Shown: positions 23,515-35,546, counted from the stretch's first letter. The stretch is DNA of 64,000 nucleotides from Ignelater luminosus (GCA_011009095.1 VTPC01000630.1:1-64000); one strand, 5' to 3'. Made by a program: numbers and translations. The notes: generated by a model from the sequence alone, not told the origin.

Positions 23515-24365
23515 TTTCGAACCAGAAATTAAGAAGATGACGTCATCAGAATATTTAAATTGCTTACTACTACTAGAGTTAGTTTTGTAACTTAATTAGG
23601 ATTTCGAAATGGGTTTAAACGAGAAGATTCTTAGAAGTTTTGAAAGTACAAAAAATTAATTTGGAATAATTAATATAAACTGCTCCAAATTACTCAAACT
23701 TCTAAATAATAGCAAATGCAAAAATGAACTTATAAAATTAACGATTTAATTAACAAACCGTTAACCGGTATGGAAGTGTAAATGCATTTATTACAGAAAA
23801 TTTTAGTTGCTCACCACATTTTTGTTAAAGATGTAATTGGAGACCAAATGCAATTAATTGCCTTAAAAGGGCTCCAGTGTATTAATACCAATTTATCCTA
23901 GCAAACCACGCATAAAAAATTCCAATGTTGTGTAACTGAGTAATTTCCAACTTTGAAATTCTTAAAGATTTTGCGATTGCAAAAATTCCAACATTATTCT
24001 AAGGTTTTGTATCTACCGGGACGTCCCTGACAGTTTAATGAAAGGTTCCACATTAATTTAGGACGGTATTAATTCAAAACAGGTATCTTAGCCTTATTAG
24101 CTGCGGGGAATCACCGGAATAATACCAAACAAATACCAAGCAAATTAAACGAAAAAATAAAGAAATTCCGTATAGAAGAATTCCAATATTGTTAATACCA
24201 GGTAGTAATGTGATGAGAAGTTTCAATTTTACTTTCGGATTCGTCAAGGGAATATATCAAACATTCTCACACAACAAACTAACAACACTACGCAACTATT
24301 GGCTTTAAGATTTGCTAATTGAAGCTGTATATCAAACTGCAACAAACGTAGTGTGACAAAAACAG
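23515..24365. other. AT-rich stretch with no assigned feature
   Basis: No domain, repeat end or RNA gene recognised on either strand. Confidence 0.4.
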
Positions 24366-24369
24366 ACAC

Positions 24370-26120
24370 TAATATCTTACGCGGGAATTCAAACGTAGAA
24401 TTAATTCTAAATTGAAGAAAATAGCCGAGAGAATGTGAAACTACTTTATAGAACCTTGAAAACACTAAGAAGTGAAAAGAGTAATAAAATTATTGGTATT
24501 GTAGATAAAGAGGAAAATCTATTAATGACTGAAGAATAGATAAGTGATAAATGGTTTGAGTACTTCACTGAGTAGTTGGGTGGGGACATTAAAGAAAACA
24601 GCGAGAAAATGTGGAACAAAACGATAGAATAAATATAGAAGAAGAGATATCAATAGAAGAGATTGAAAATACAATAAGAAAATTAAAAAATGGGAAAACC
24701 CACAGCTCAGGACAAAATAAAGGTTGAAATGATAAAAAATATGAACCAAACAGGCAAGAGTATAGTACACAGAATAATAAACATAGTATGGAATGCTGGC
24801 GAAATTCCAAGAGACTAGACCATATTTAAAAAAGAAAACAAAAAAATGCAGTAATTACAGACCCATCTCAGCACTTAGTGCTGTAAGCAAGCTGTTTGAA
24901 ATAATAGTGGAGACAAGGACAAGAGAGAAACCTGAACATACTTTTAAAGACAATTCTGGTGGATTTCAACCAAATAGGAGTACTAGGGATATGATATATA
25001 GCTTGAGACAACTAACTGAGAAAGCTACGAATTATAACAGTAGAATATATGCCTACTTTGTAGATCTTGAAAGTGCGTTTGACAGTGTACCCAGAGATCA
25101 AATATGGAATATATTAAAACAGAGAGGAATAGATGGAAAGTTATATAATGCAATAAGAAGTTTATATAAAATGACACAAAACATAGTACGAACCCATAAT
25201 ACTTGCACAAAAGAATTTTTTATCAAACAAAAAGTTATACAAGGAGGGGTATTAAGCCCTTTATTATTCATCACCTTAATGGACGAAGTATCGAAAAGAT
25301 GTAAAAGTAAGGTTAAAGGCATAAGAGTAGGAGTAAGAAATTTACAACAAATCTATGTCTCGGACTTCATATATGCAGATGACTTAGTGATACTTTCTAA
25401 TACAGAAAAAAATTTGCAAGACAGTATTATTGCGTGGAAGGAAGAAACGCCAACAAACTGTATTACTCATTGAACAAGACATTTATTAGGAAAAAAGAAA
25501 TTTCGATAGCAACAAAAATAAAAATATTTAACACCGTCTATGTACGACGTACGTGTATTAACTTATAGTAGCGAAGCATGAACTTTAACCGATAGAATAA
25601 TAATAATAATAACATTCTTTATTAAATTAGATGTTTCCATTACAAATATAAAGTACGTTACAGACAAAGTAACATTCTAACCAACTAATCTCAAGGCGGA
25701 GTTCAGCAATGAAATGCTGTTCTTCCAATGAAATGCTGTTCTTCCAAATGAAAAGCAAGCTAATGAGATGCGATATCTGAGAGCTGTGGCGGGGGTTACT
25801 AAAAAGGATAGACTTAAAAATATAGATATACGGGAACGAGTGTGTGCTGTGCCGGTAATGATAAAATTGAAAAAAGACAATTCATGTGGTTCGGACACAT
25901 CACACGCATGGGCAGTAAAAGACTTGTAAAAAAGATTTGGAAAACGGCAGTGAATAAAAGGAGCAAGCGTGGAAGACCTAGGCGAACTCGGAATGGCGAA
26001 ATGTCTTAAGTCTTGAATAAAAAGAACCTGAAATGGAAGGAAGTAGAGAAAATTGCAAAGAATGGAGCAGAATAGAAATCTCGCTGCAGAATTGTTACTA
26101 CACCGTAAGGTAGAAGAGGA
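24370..26120 (+). pseudogene. RTE-like LINE, reverse transcriptase to C-terminus
   Basis: This is the best preserved LINE in the window. A linker reading LYRTLKTLRSEKSNKIIG (about 24440-24495) leads, after frameshifts, to an open frame at 24793-25473. That frame holds NYRPISALSAVSKLFEII, GGFQPNRSTRDMIYSLRQL, the first catalytic block YFVDLESAFDSVPRD, QGGVLSPLLF and the YADDLVILS box. The frame breaks at 25473. The C-terminal part continues as KTFIRKKEISIATKIKIF (about 25478-25530), is interrupted by a reverse-oriented insertion at about 25602-25746, then resumes as NEMRYLRAVAGVTKKDRLK (about 25760-25820), the GRPRRTRNGE stretch (about 25970-26000) and the usual EKIAKNGAE end before 26120. All RT catalytic residues are present, but no complete frame exists and no endonuclease was found upstream. 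Confidence 0.8.
25602..25746 (-). mobile_element. 5'-truncated retroelement tail inserted in the LINE
   Basis: On minus, a short C-terminal frame (ALRLVG, stop) is followed by about 90 bases, an AATAAAG polyadenylation-type signal and a (TTA)n tail on the 25602-25620 side. This is the 3' end of a non-LTR retroelement inserted opposite to, and inside, the RTE-like LINE, whose protein reading resumes after it. A perfect 19-bp tandem duplication, ATGAAATGCTGTTCTTCCA, occupies 25709-25727 and 25728-25746 at its 5' end. No target-site duplication was identified, so the boundaries are approximate. Confidence 0.55.
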
Positions 26121-26279
26121 TGAATTAAGTATATATATGCATGGAGAAAAAAAGTGTACTCAAAGAATGGATTAAGCTAATAAGACGCCTACATACAAAA
26201 ATATCATTAAAGTAAGAGTTGACAATTTTACAAGGGAATAAAGACAGCAATAATTAAGAAGACAGCCTCAGCCCATTTT

Positions 26280-26880
26280 TGTTGGGTAACCTCTATTAAA
26301 GCAGTATATGTACGTTATGGGAATGATGCAGTCCTGATGGCTGAATCTGAAAACGATCTTTCGTAGTTGCTTTGTACATCTACTATAATCATTGCAGAAA
26401 AACACAAATCTTTACAACAAAAACCAAATCGTGGTTTAGAAATATCAAGCAGTGGAAATCTCAAAGACGAAGTTAATCAACGAACCGCCACCGTTTTGGA
26501 AAGTCTATGGCAAGCAATATGGAAAAATAAGCACCTGACCATCAAATACAAATTTAGAATATGTAAAAGCTATATTAGAATCGTGATAACTTTTGAAACC
26601 AGAACCAAGGCTGACAAAACTGCTACAAAAAGGATAATTGAGAACAACAGAATTGAAAACCTTCGAAGGCTTGTTAGATATACATTATGGCAGAGACGAA
26701 TAAACACGCATAAAATGTAAAATGAAAGACATGGTACGATGAATTAAATCAAGAAGACGCAAACGGGATGAACACATGTAATCAGAATGACAGACACCGG
26801 ATTAGCCAAAATAGCGCGTACTAGGAAAACTACATGAAATCAGATCGTCCAAGAGATGGCGCAACAGTTGTCAATCAATA
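26280..26880 (+). pseudogene. Second LINE reverse-transcriptase C-terminal fragment
   Basis: RYGNDAVLMAESENDLS (about 26310-26362) is a decayed YADD box. It is followed by a stop and then an open frame with GLEISSSGNLKDEVNQR, AIWKNKHLTIKYKFRICKS and ENLRRLVRYTLWQRR, the order found downstream of the palm in insect endonuclease-reverse transcriptase LINEs. It differs from the preceding LINE in sequence, so it is a separate, 5'-truncated copy of another lineage on the same strand. The end is placed where similarity to the usual arginine- and lysine-rich tail fades. Confidence 0.65.
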
Positions 26881-28275
26881 TCATACGAACAAGAACAAAC
26901 AAAACACTTTTGAAATATCGTCTAATTAAGCTATTTACAGTCTACCTTGTTGACATGATATCGTAAATCATCATAGATATAGAGCACATTTTTCCAAGCA
27001 ATGATTTTCCTTCTGGAATACAGGACCAAATTATGGTTAAATCGCATATGCGGAAAACTCGACAGGTAATACATAACGGTTGATATCAAGTAATAAATGT
27101 ATAACAATAACTTTTTGAGGGTATCTAGAGTTATAGGTAGGGAAAAGATAAAGGAAAGAAATTTTCCAAGTGTAGTTTACAAGTGCGAAATTTATAAACT
27201 TAGATCCTTAGATATTGAAATTCCCCAAAGTGTTACTAAGGTTAGATGACAAGGTGAAACCCTAAACAAAGACGATTACAGTCGGACACTTCAGTTTTTT
27301 TTAGCCGAAAATCTCTTAGAAGATTCCCTGTTTACGCTCCACAAAAATAATTTGGTAAGTGTATCTAGAAATCATCGGAAGAATATTCGACATTTTGATT
27401 CATGGACATAAAACTTCTTCAAGAAATGTAGGCTAATTAGCATAATTACTAATAGATGCGCATTTATTTATTTACCTTGAAGGATAGATTGTATTTCGAG
27501 ATTTACATTGTTAATTCTGGACGTAACGTAATGTAGAGTCACCGTTCATTACGACAAGACAGTTAGAGATTCCTCAGTTAGCTGCGGTGAAAATAGGACT
27601 ATTTTTTCATTAAAACGGCAGATGCCTTATAAAAGGCAGAAGTTCAATCAAGCAAATATTTGAGAAACATAAGGTTTACTGACTTTAGACAACGTTATTC
27701 TATGTTTCCTATAGGGGGATGGTTCCAAATTTAGATACGGAAATAAAACAAGTTGAAAAAAAAATTAAAAGAGATGATTAGATTCTTGTGGATGTCGATG
27801 TGTAATTTTTTGGACAATGCAATACTGTTGTGAACAGCGTTAGCAGGTTTAAAATTGATTGACGATCTAAATGAAGTTGAGCATATACTCCTCAATGACG
27901 GATACATGGGTACAGGGAAGACTCATAGTCGATAGTGACTCTAAAAAACAAAAGAATTATGGCAGCGATAAGATTGAAGACAAAGTTATTTCCGCTTTTT
28001 TACGCGAGGCTTTATATTGATTTTTGTATATGTTGAGACAAGGAAGCAAACATATTCTATTTCTGTTTTATAAGTCAAAGCATGGGATATCTTATCAGGA
28101 TACCTTCTACAACGCTTTAAGCATCATGCCACAACAGGATGAAGTCTTGTTATTGGAGAGGTGATAAATTAACTCAAACAAACGCCTAGAATCTTTGAGT
28201 ATAAAGGTTAACGCAAACATTACTTGCGAATAACACTTTTTAGTAACTTTAATCTGTGAATGGTAATACATGATA
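26881..28275. other. Stretch with no assigned gene
   Basis: About 1.4 kb without a recognised motif or element end. The open frame at 28107-28355 (minus) runs into the mariner terminal repeat and is not called. Confidence 0.4.
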
Positions 28276-28277
28276 TA

Positions 28278-29569
28278 CGAGGGTGGTCTGAAAAGTTTCC
28301 GACCTAACAAAGATACAAGACATTTTTTCTGAAATTTTTTTTTATTTTTCAACATAGTCTCCTTGTAACTCTACACACTTCTCCCAGCGATGCTCCCATT
28401 TCTGTAACCCGTCCAAATAGTATTCGGCATTTTTCTCTGCAAAATAATTGTTCACGAAGGTGATTGCCTCTTCATTTGACGAACATCTTTGTCCTCCGAG
28501 CGCAATTTTTAGATGAGGGAACAAAAAGAAGTCGCTTGGGGCTAGATCTGGTGAGTACGGCGGATGGTCAAGCAGTTCAAACCGTAATTCATGGATTTTC
28601 GCCATGGCAACCGCTGAGGTGTGAGACGGTGCGTTGTCTTGGTGAAAGAGGATTTTCTTTTTCTGCAAATGTGGCCGTTTTTTTCGCAAGTTCTGCCTTC
28701 AGCTTGTCAAGTAATGATGCGTAGTATGCTCCTGTAATGGTTTTTCCTTTTTGAAGATAATCGATTAAAATAACTCCATGACTATCCCAAAAAACAGTCG
28801 CCATCACTTTCCCAGCCAAAAAAAAAACAGTTATTGCTTTTTTTGGAGCCGGTTGCCCCTTTGCAGTCCACTGTTTGGACTGTATTTTTGTTTCGGGCGT
28901 ATAATGGTGTATCCAAGTTTCATCTACAGTAATTAATCGGCGCCAAAACTCGGATTTATTTCGCCTAAACTGCGCCAAGAAAGCGTTGGAAATATTCATT
29001 CGAACACGTTTTTGGTCTAACGTGAGCAAACGTGGCACCCAACGCGCGGGCAGCTTTCTCCTGCCTAAATGTTGATTTAATATGTGACAAACACGTTCTT
29101 TTGACATGTTCATAACCTCTGCTATCTCTATCACTTTAATTCGGCTGTCGTCTAGCACCATTTGGTGAACTTTGGCGATGTTTTCGTCGGTAGTTGCAGT
29201 TTTTGAACGTCCCGAACGTTCATCGCCTCCCAAGCTCTTACGGCCACGTTTAAATTCAGCGGCCCAAAATTTCTCTGTGGTAAATGATGGTGCAGAATCC
29301 CCATACACAGAATCCAACTCATCTTTTATTTGCGAAAGCGTATTGCCTTTCAAAAACAAATATTTAATGACAGCTCGATATAGATACCATTTTCACAAAA
29401 AAAACTCACATCAACTCACTCAAACGACTGTTACATAAAAACTGCGCATCCAAAATGGCTGAAACTTTGGTGAGTAACTGTCAACAGATGAACAACGAAA
29501 TTCAGTAGCTTTTATTTACGAGTGCTGCCATCTTCACGTTGAGGTCGGAAACTTTTCAGACCACCCTCG
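28278..29569 (-). mobile_element. Near-intact mariner (DD34D) with perfect terminal repeats
   Basis: Inverted repeats of 28 bp at 28278-28305 and 29542-29569 are identical and start CGAGGGTGGTCTGAAAAGTT; TA flanks both (28276-28277 and 29570-29571). The length of 1,292 bp is normal for an intact mariner. The transposase gene inside runs on minus and has only two obvious lesions. Together with perfect ends this marks it as the youngest DNA transposon in the window. It is a different mariner lineage from those at 1706 and 19733, although all three begin CGAGGG after TA. Confidence 0.96.
28342..29390 (-). pseudogene. Mariner transposase, two frameshifts only
   Basis: From the ATG ending at 29390 the frame is shifted after a few codons. 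The main frame then reads YRAVIKYLFLKGNTLSQIK, GDSAPSFTTEKFW and WVPRLLTLDQKRVRMN. The first catalytic block, ITVDETWIHHYTPETK, is followed by KVMATVFWDSHGVILIDYL. Near 28680-28695 a length change in an A-rich run shifts the frame. The rest continues as KRPHLQKKKILFHQDNAPSH and DHPPYSPDLAPSDFFLFPHL, ending GDYVEK with the stop at 28342-28344. All three catalytic Asp residues are present, with 34 residues between the last two. No in-frame stop is found in either half. Because the second frameshift lies in a homopolymer, a sequencing error or polymorphism is possible; the N-terminal one seems real. Confidence 0.93.
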
Positions 29570-29739
29570 TACTTACAAGGTTCCAACTTTCCAACTACAC
29601 TGCATTAATAAAATTTGGCCAATGTCCAGTTTGGTCTTTTTGGGTGTTTGAGGTAAGCATTGTTGCAACTCTTTCTTTCTGGTTTCTGTTTTCAAATTCT
29701 TGTTCAACGTCCAAAGAATCTGAGCATTCTTTTTGTTTG

Positions 29740-30990
29740 AAGGCATTTGATCTTCTCTAGAACAGAGAGTGTTGGCTAAGTCTGTCTTGAATTCTAGTAA
29801 ACTTAGCTGGCAATTTTTTGGAATTCCACAGGTTTACAGTCTTTCCAATATAATAATAGGAGCCAGCTGTTCACATTACATAAATCGATGAGATAAAAGT
29901 AAATATTCATGTACTATGTGTTGCTGCTAATAGAACCAAGTCAACCCTAACATACATGGATCCTGCATTTGATTCTAGTCTTAGTAAATGTGCTATACCA
30001 TCTAGAACTGATGTTCTTTCTTCATAAGTAATTTTTCCTTTTTTAGAATTTTTTTGTCCGCTGTGAAAGTATAACCCAATAAACGGCCCGAACAAACAAG
30101 TTTTGTGTCCCCATTCTATCTAGTTCAACTTCCAACTCGACGCTTGTAAAGCAATTGTCGCAATTGTTGTTCATTGGAAGAATTCTTGCTAATCTTATTA
30201 CCACATTATCTCTTTTACTAATATCCAGTAGTACAGGATCGTGGTCTACTGCCCCATAATCCAGTTATAAATAATTTTATCAGAAACGTATAACACTAAA
30301 GCTTTAAACTCCCACTTTTATCTTGTTTGTTAGGTACTGTTTCGAAAAAATGCTATCTTCTGAAAGGTATCATTTGCTTATCAACACACACTCTTACTGT
30401 GGTAGATCTTATTTACTGTATAATATATGGTCGATAATTTATCTTTACTTTGTTGTAAATTACTCTTATAGTTAAAATGAAGCTTTGATTTTATTTGCTT
30501 CCAATTATTGAGAAACATGGTATCAACAACTTTATAAACTTGGGTTCCACTTTTCTAGAACACTCTTGTGCTTGAAAAACCATAAATAGATACTAAAGTT
30601 ATACCAATAAAATATTCCAATTTATTTATGAATAACATTGTTCCCTTGTATAAACCCCAAAAGTTCTTTACCTACCAATCTTCTAAATAAATCAGTTCCA
30701 TGGTACAATAGGTCTAATTTTTGGTGTACCATCAGATTTCCGCGTTAATTTCTTTGTAGTTCTTTTGGAGGCCTTTTTAGAAGTTTTGTTTTTGTTAGAT
30801 GTGCTAAAGGAATATTATCTTCAGAATCATAAGATTCAGGGGCATTAGAATGGTCTAAATTTTTAAATTCGTTTTTCTCTCTATCACCTTTGTCAATGTC
30901 AGTTTCTGGAATCATTTGATCTTCAGTTACTTCTCTAAAATCTTTCTCAAAGCAATTTTGCAGCAAGTATCATAATTTCTGTATCCTTTG
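29740..30990 (-). pseudogene. piggyBac-like transposase fossil
   Basis: Minus-strand frames give an acidic N-terminal piece ending YDSEDNIPLAHLTKTK (about 30770-30850), as in many piggyBac proteins. Then VRVCVDKQMIPFRR (about 30356-30395) matches the VDEQMIPFKGR block that carries the first catalytic Asp, and PNKQDKSGSLKL resembles the KPHKWGFKL block. Further on, RDNVVIRLARILPMNNN and CDNCFTSVELEVELDRMGTQ (about 30110-30215) match the second catalytic block, DNFFTS-x-LL. The next piece, GPFIGLYFHSGQKNSKKG, lies at about 30030-30090. Several stops and at least two frameshifts separate the blocks. No TTAA-flanked terminal repeats could be placed, so only the gene remnant is annotated. Confidence 0.75.
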
Positions 30991-32812
30991 CATTGTCGCT
31001 GTCATTCAATTTGAAATTTTTCGAGTCTTCGGGATTTTGAATGTTTTCTGTTAGCATTTCTAGATATACTATTTTCCTCCTTTTACCATAAAACATGAAA
31101 GTGTCTATTCCTTTACATTTACCATCAACAGTCTTATGGCGGTAAATGTTCGGTTTCGGCCCTCAAATTCTTGGGAGATTTCTATAGTTTTCCTGAAAGC
31201 CCACGTTGAGAGGAGTAACACTCTAGACGGTCAGGAATTAGTTTAAAATTTAGTTAGAAAAACTACAAGTTTCGGTATTTTAAAATCATATCGTTACTTG
31301 AGAATCATATTGAACTGTACTGTAATAAAAACTTTAAAGTAACAGAAGGCTACAGAACTTTCCAGCTTCTCATAATTCCTAAAATATCAAGTAAGATGTA
31401 AAGTTTAACATTTAAATACAAAATTAAAACTAATTTAATAATCAAACAATTACTTAACATCTAATGTAAGTAAAACTGAAGAATTATCTGATATCACTTC
31501 GAATAACAACCCTCTAAATTTCACCGGATAAACGTTTTCAGTCACGTTTCACCCATAATTTGGCAAAATATTCCAGTGTCATTAACATAAATTCCAAAAC
31601 TAAAGTTTGCACTTTCTACTTATAATATACGATAATAGTTGTGAATCAAATAAAGGGCTGAAGAGCCCTCGTTTATGTGTGTCCGCTGTCCTTATATGAA
31701 AATTATGAACTCTATTAAATTTTATACTTAACTTGTTTCATTCCTCCACAGCATGATAAAGCTGATAGTATATTTTCATCATCCCTAATGAGATTTGTTA
31801 GGTAAAAAGTTTACATAAGATGTATTCAGCAACAATCTTGGTTTTGTTTCTTACTATCTTAACAAGATCATCAAAGCAAGAAGTGCTTTTCTTTATGCAA
31901 GCCATAAAAAGTTTGTTGAATTTCCTTCATTTCAGGCCATATACTTGTTATTACTGCCATGAGAAGAATCTTGAAGCATCCTACACGGATTTTTGTTTAG
32001 GAAACTGATGTTAAAGAAAATTTTATTAAAAATTTGTAAGAATATAAGAAAACTTGAGAGGAAAAAAAACACCCCGAAGTGTAACTGCTGTAAAAACTTC
32101 TAACCGCATTTTATCGCTATTTTTAAACGTTAAGGGTCAAGAAATGGAAAAAATATTCTTATATATTTGAAGAATTATTGCGATCATTTATCAATTTTAT
32201 ATTTTTTCTAATTTATGTGGTTCGAATTGTCAAAATTAAACGATTTATGATTTCATAAAACTTGTAAATTTATTTTTTGGCCGAAAAACAGTGGTTACTA
32301 GTTATTTTCATGTTGTAATCTCCTAATATCTAATTCTCATTTTAAATCCTTTTATAAGAATTGTTTTTAATTATTATTTTATGGTATCAAGTGTGTGGGC
32401 TTTTTCAAGGCATTATAAAGATGTCTGGTAAGGTTTACGATAATAAAGCATGTTTCAACTCGTTACTGAAGTAAATTGAGAGTTTCTAGTTGCAAGTTCA
32501 ATAATCTCACGTGAAGTACTGTAAGGTTCAAAAAGTAAGAAAGGGCCAAAGTGAGCAGTCGTTTGAAGACAAAATCTATAAATTAACTTATACAGTGTGT
32601 CCCTAGTTGGAAAAACTGCTTAGAAATTCCACAAGACGTTGTTTTCTCATGATCGATACCTGAAAGGAAAATTACAACCCTTTCTGTTGCTTGTTGTCCT
32701 AGGCACCAGCAGCTATGTATGTACTTCAATTGAAGCTATCAGAACAAGATTTATGTAAAGTTTTCTTTGTTATTAAAAGGAAAAACTGTTCTTTGAGTGC
32801 GTACAATTTAGC
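30991..32812. other. AT-rich stretch; lone terminal-repeat-like motif
   Basis: No gene recognised. TACAGTGTGTCCCTAGTTGG at 32591-32610 has the look of a Tc1/mariner end (TA followed by CAGTGTGTCCCTA), but no partner was found. Open frames at 31820-32008 and 32715-32903 (62 codons each) show no motif. Confidence 0.35.
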
Positions 32813-32816
32813 TATA

Positions 32817-35467
32817 CAGGGTGATTCTGAAATAGAGGGTATCCTTTTAAAGGTGGATAGTGGTATGATAGTACATACATTTGCGATAAAAAAAGGTAGG
32901 TAAAAACTGCATAGTTTCCGAGAAAAAGACTTTTGAAATTTAATCGCTAAGCCAAGCCGGTCCTGCTCTCATACTTTTACTTAAGTAAAAATTGATAGGG
33001 GTTGACTGACCCTCCTTGTCATTGGCAGGTAGCTATTTACATATGTAAGGGTCGGAACATGTTGTCACAATCAGTCGGTCTTTAACTTTCCTGAGAGTGG
33101 CAAGGTGTAAAAAAATTTAAAGTGAGCGAGATGTTTTCCACTCAAGAGTTGGCAGACATAACTTTAATGTATGGAGAATGTCATTATAATGTAGAAGCGA
33201 CAAAACGACTGTACGCCGATCGTTTTCCACAACGAAGACAGCCTTCGCGGATTACAATACTGCAAACGATACAACGACTTCGTGATACAGCTAGCACCGT
33301 CGCAACATATGAAGGCCGTGGACAAGAACGAGCACCACACTTTCTTCAAGCGGAAGAAGATGTATTAGATATGATTAATGAAGATCCTACAATAAGTATC
33401 GCACGCGACGAGAACGTTTCCCAAGCAACAGCGCATCGGATATTAAAGTCGTACTTATTACATCCCTATCACGTACAAGGGGTTCAGCATTTAACTGAAA
33501 ATGACTTTGCACCGAGACCAACATTTTGTGAGTGGTTTCAACAAAAAACAATGCAACAACAGGAATTTGTAGAGAAAGTACTGTTTACGGATGAGTGTTG
33601 TTTTACGCGAGACGGTATCTTAAATTTTCATAACGTACATTATTGGAATGACGCTAATCCTCAGCTGATTAGGGAAAATAAATTTCAATGGCGGTTTTCT
33701 ATTAATGTGTGGTGTGGCATTTTAGGAGACACATTGTTTGAACCATTTGTTTTACCACAGCAGTTAAACGGAGACACGTATCTGGAATTTCTAGAAAACA
33801 GGTTGCCAGATATGTTGGATGATACACCTCTAGAAACTCGTTGGCATATTTATTACATGCATGATGGAGCCCCTCCAAATACTAGCTTACGTGTGCAGGG
33901 CTATTTGAACGAAATGTTTCCCCATCGGTAGATTGGTCGCAATGGTCCCGTACGCTGGCCTGCTCGTAGCCCTGACATAAATCCTCTAAACTACTTCTTG
34001 TGGGGTCACATGAAGTCTGTTGTATATCGCATGGAAGTCGAAAACGCGGAAGACCTTCCACAACGCATTTTAGCAGCAGCCACAGAAATTCGCGATACAG
34101 CTGGAATATTTACTCGTGTGCGGAACAGTTTTCACCGACGCATAGAGGCTTGTCTTCAGGTCGACGGTGGTCATTTTCAACATTTGTTGTAATATTTTGG
34201 TAAATTGCCCGTCTTTCCAGTAATAAGGTGATAACATGAATGCGTAAACGTCGCGATACTCTGTTTAGTCTTTACAAGAAAACGAAAGAAGATTGAATTA
34301 TGAATTATGGCCCTTTTTCGTGCGCTTTTGAATGAGATTCGCATTTCTGACATTAACAAAAGAAGCTATATTTTCGCGTTAAATAGGCAGCCGACAGCGA
34401 CCTTCATTTTACTATTGAAATATGTTTTTAGAAAAAGAAATTAGAAGTGCCTAGTTGTTAGGGTAAAGCCAGTGCCTTTGAAAGAAGCAGGTGCCAAATA
34501 TTTAATCTCCAAGAAAACGTTTTGACGAGAAACCTTTTTATAATTCTTGCTTTTTTGGATTAAGAAGTAAACATGATGGGGGGTAAAATAAAGTTGCTGT
34601 ACTTGCTTAGTTGACAGACTTACTATTTACTACTTGCTCGAGATAAAAGAAGCCGAAAGCATGGTAAACACACCAAACCTTTCTCGCACTTTAAACGCTT
34701 ATAATAGTTTTTTGGTTTCTACAATGCCATAAATAACCTACGGACACGTTTATAACATTTACTTTTTGATCTGTAAACGGAAAAATATTAAAATTTTACT
34801 GTTAGTGACTTTTTTCTGTAAAATTCCGAAGAACCAAAAACTTCAATAAGCATTATGCTACATAAATAAAAATTGGTTGATTTTATGGAATTGAGTTAAA
34901 TACAGAAGCGATAATTAGTAGTATCTTCCATAATGTTTTCTATTCAAATGACTTAATAATAATAAGGGATTAAAATGTTGCTTGCGAGACTGGAGTCTAA
35001 TTGCTCGTGACATAACTTATGCTATTATCTTTTTACTGTCTTAATACATTTCAACAACCCTGCCTGTTAAACATATCACAATTTCTTTGATCTCCTCAAC
35101 TTCAGATTTGAGAAGAGAAAGTTGAAAATGTCCAGGGGGTAGCTTATGATGGCATTTATTGTTCACTGTGCTACTACACCTGCGTTAGTTCAAAGAAAAT
35201 AGGCATGTCTGGCAAATTTTTATTCTTGCACTACAATGGTTTTACAACAACCGTAAATCTCCTTAACTTTCACTTTTTACTCCGAAGGCGAGAATACAAA
35301 GAACACTTTCCTTTTTTCTAACCAGAGGCGGCTTCAGTATTTAATATTTCGGAAAATTGTGAAAATTTTCAACTTTCACGGAGCCACTTCGTTTCTTCAT
35401 TTTTTGTCTTCTTTTAGCCTCACTTATCACCTATTAAAAAGATACCCTTTATTTCAGAATCACCCTG
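32817..35467 (+). mobile_element. DD41-type Tc1/mariner-like element with long terminal repeats
   Basis: Inverted repeats start CAGGGTGATTCTGAAATA: left 32817-32850, right 35434-35467, with 32 of 34 positions identical. Similarity continues, after a 2-base gap, through AGGTG and ATA-GTG to roughly 55 bp. TA flanks both ends (32815-32816 and 35468-35469). The element is 2,651 bp. The transposase gene occupies 33131-34192, and about 1.25 kb after it (34193-35433) has no recognisable gene; it could be element-specific non-coding sequence or a nested insertion. A related fragment with the same terminal bases lies at 54437. Confidence 0.9.
33131..34192 (+). pseudogene. DD41-type transposase with one stop and a mutated active site
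   Basis: From ATG at 33131 one frame runs 353 codons to TAA at 34190-34192, interrupted only by TAG at 33929-33931, where relatives usually have Trp. An N-terminal helix-turn-helix region (MFSTQELADITLMYGECHYN; SQATAHRILKSYLLHPYH) leads to the DDE core: VLFTDECCF (Asp codon 33590-33592), YYMHDGAPPN (Asp 33863-33865) and RSPDINPLNYFLWG. In the last block the residue normally acidic (D in PLDYFLWG) is Asn (AAC, 33989-33991), one G-to-A change away from Asp. With 41 residues between the second and third positions, this fits the DD41D (rosa-like) group of the Tc1/mariner superfamily, which is an inference from spacing. Two point changes alone would explain its inactivity. Confidence 0.85.
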
Positions 35468-35546
35468 TATTTGTGTGTACTTAAAAGGTGAAAGTACCGT
35501 AGAGTTTGGTTGCGTAAGACTTATAACTATATTTTATTATTGCATA

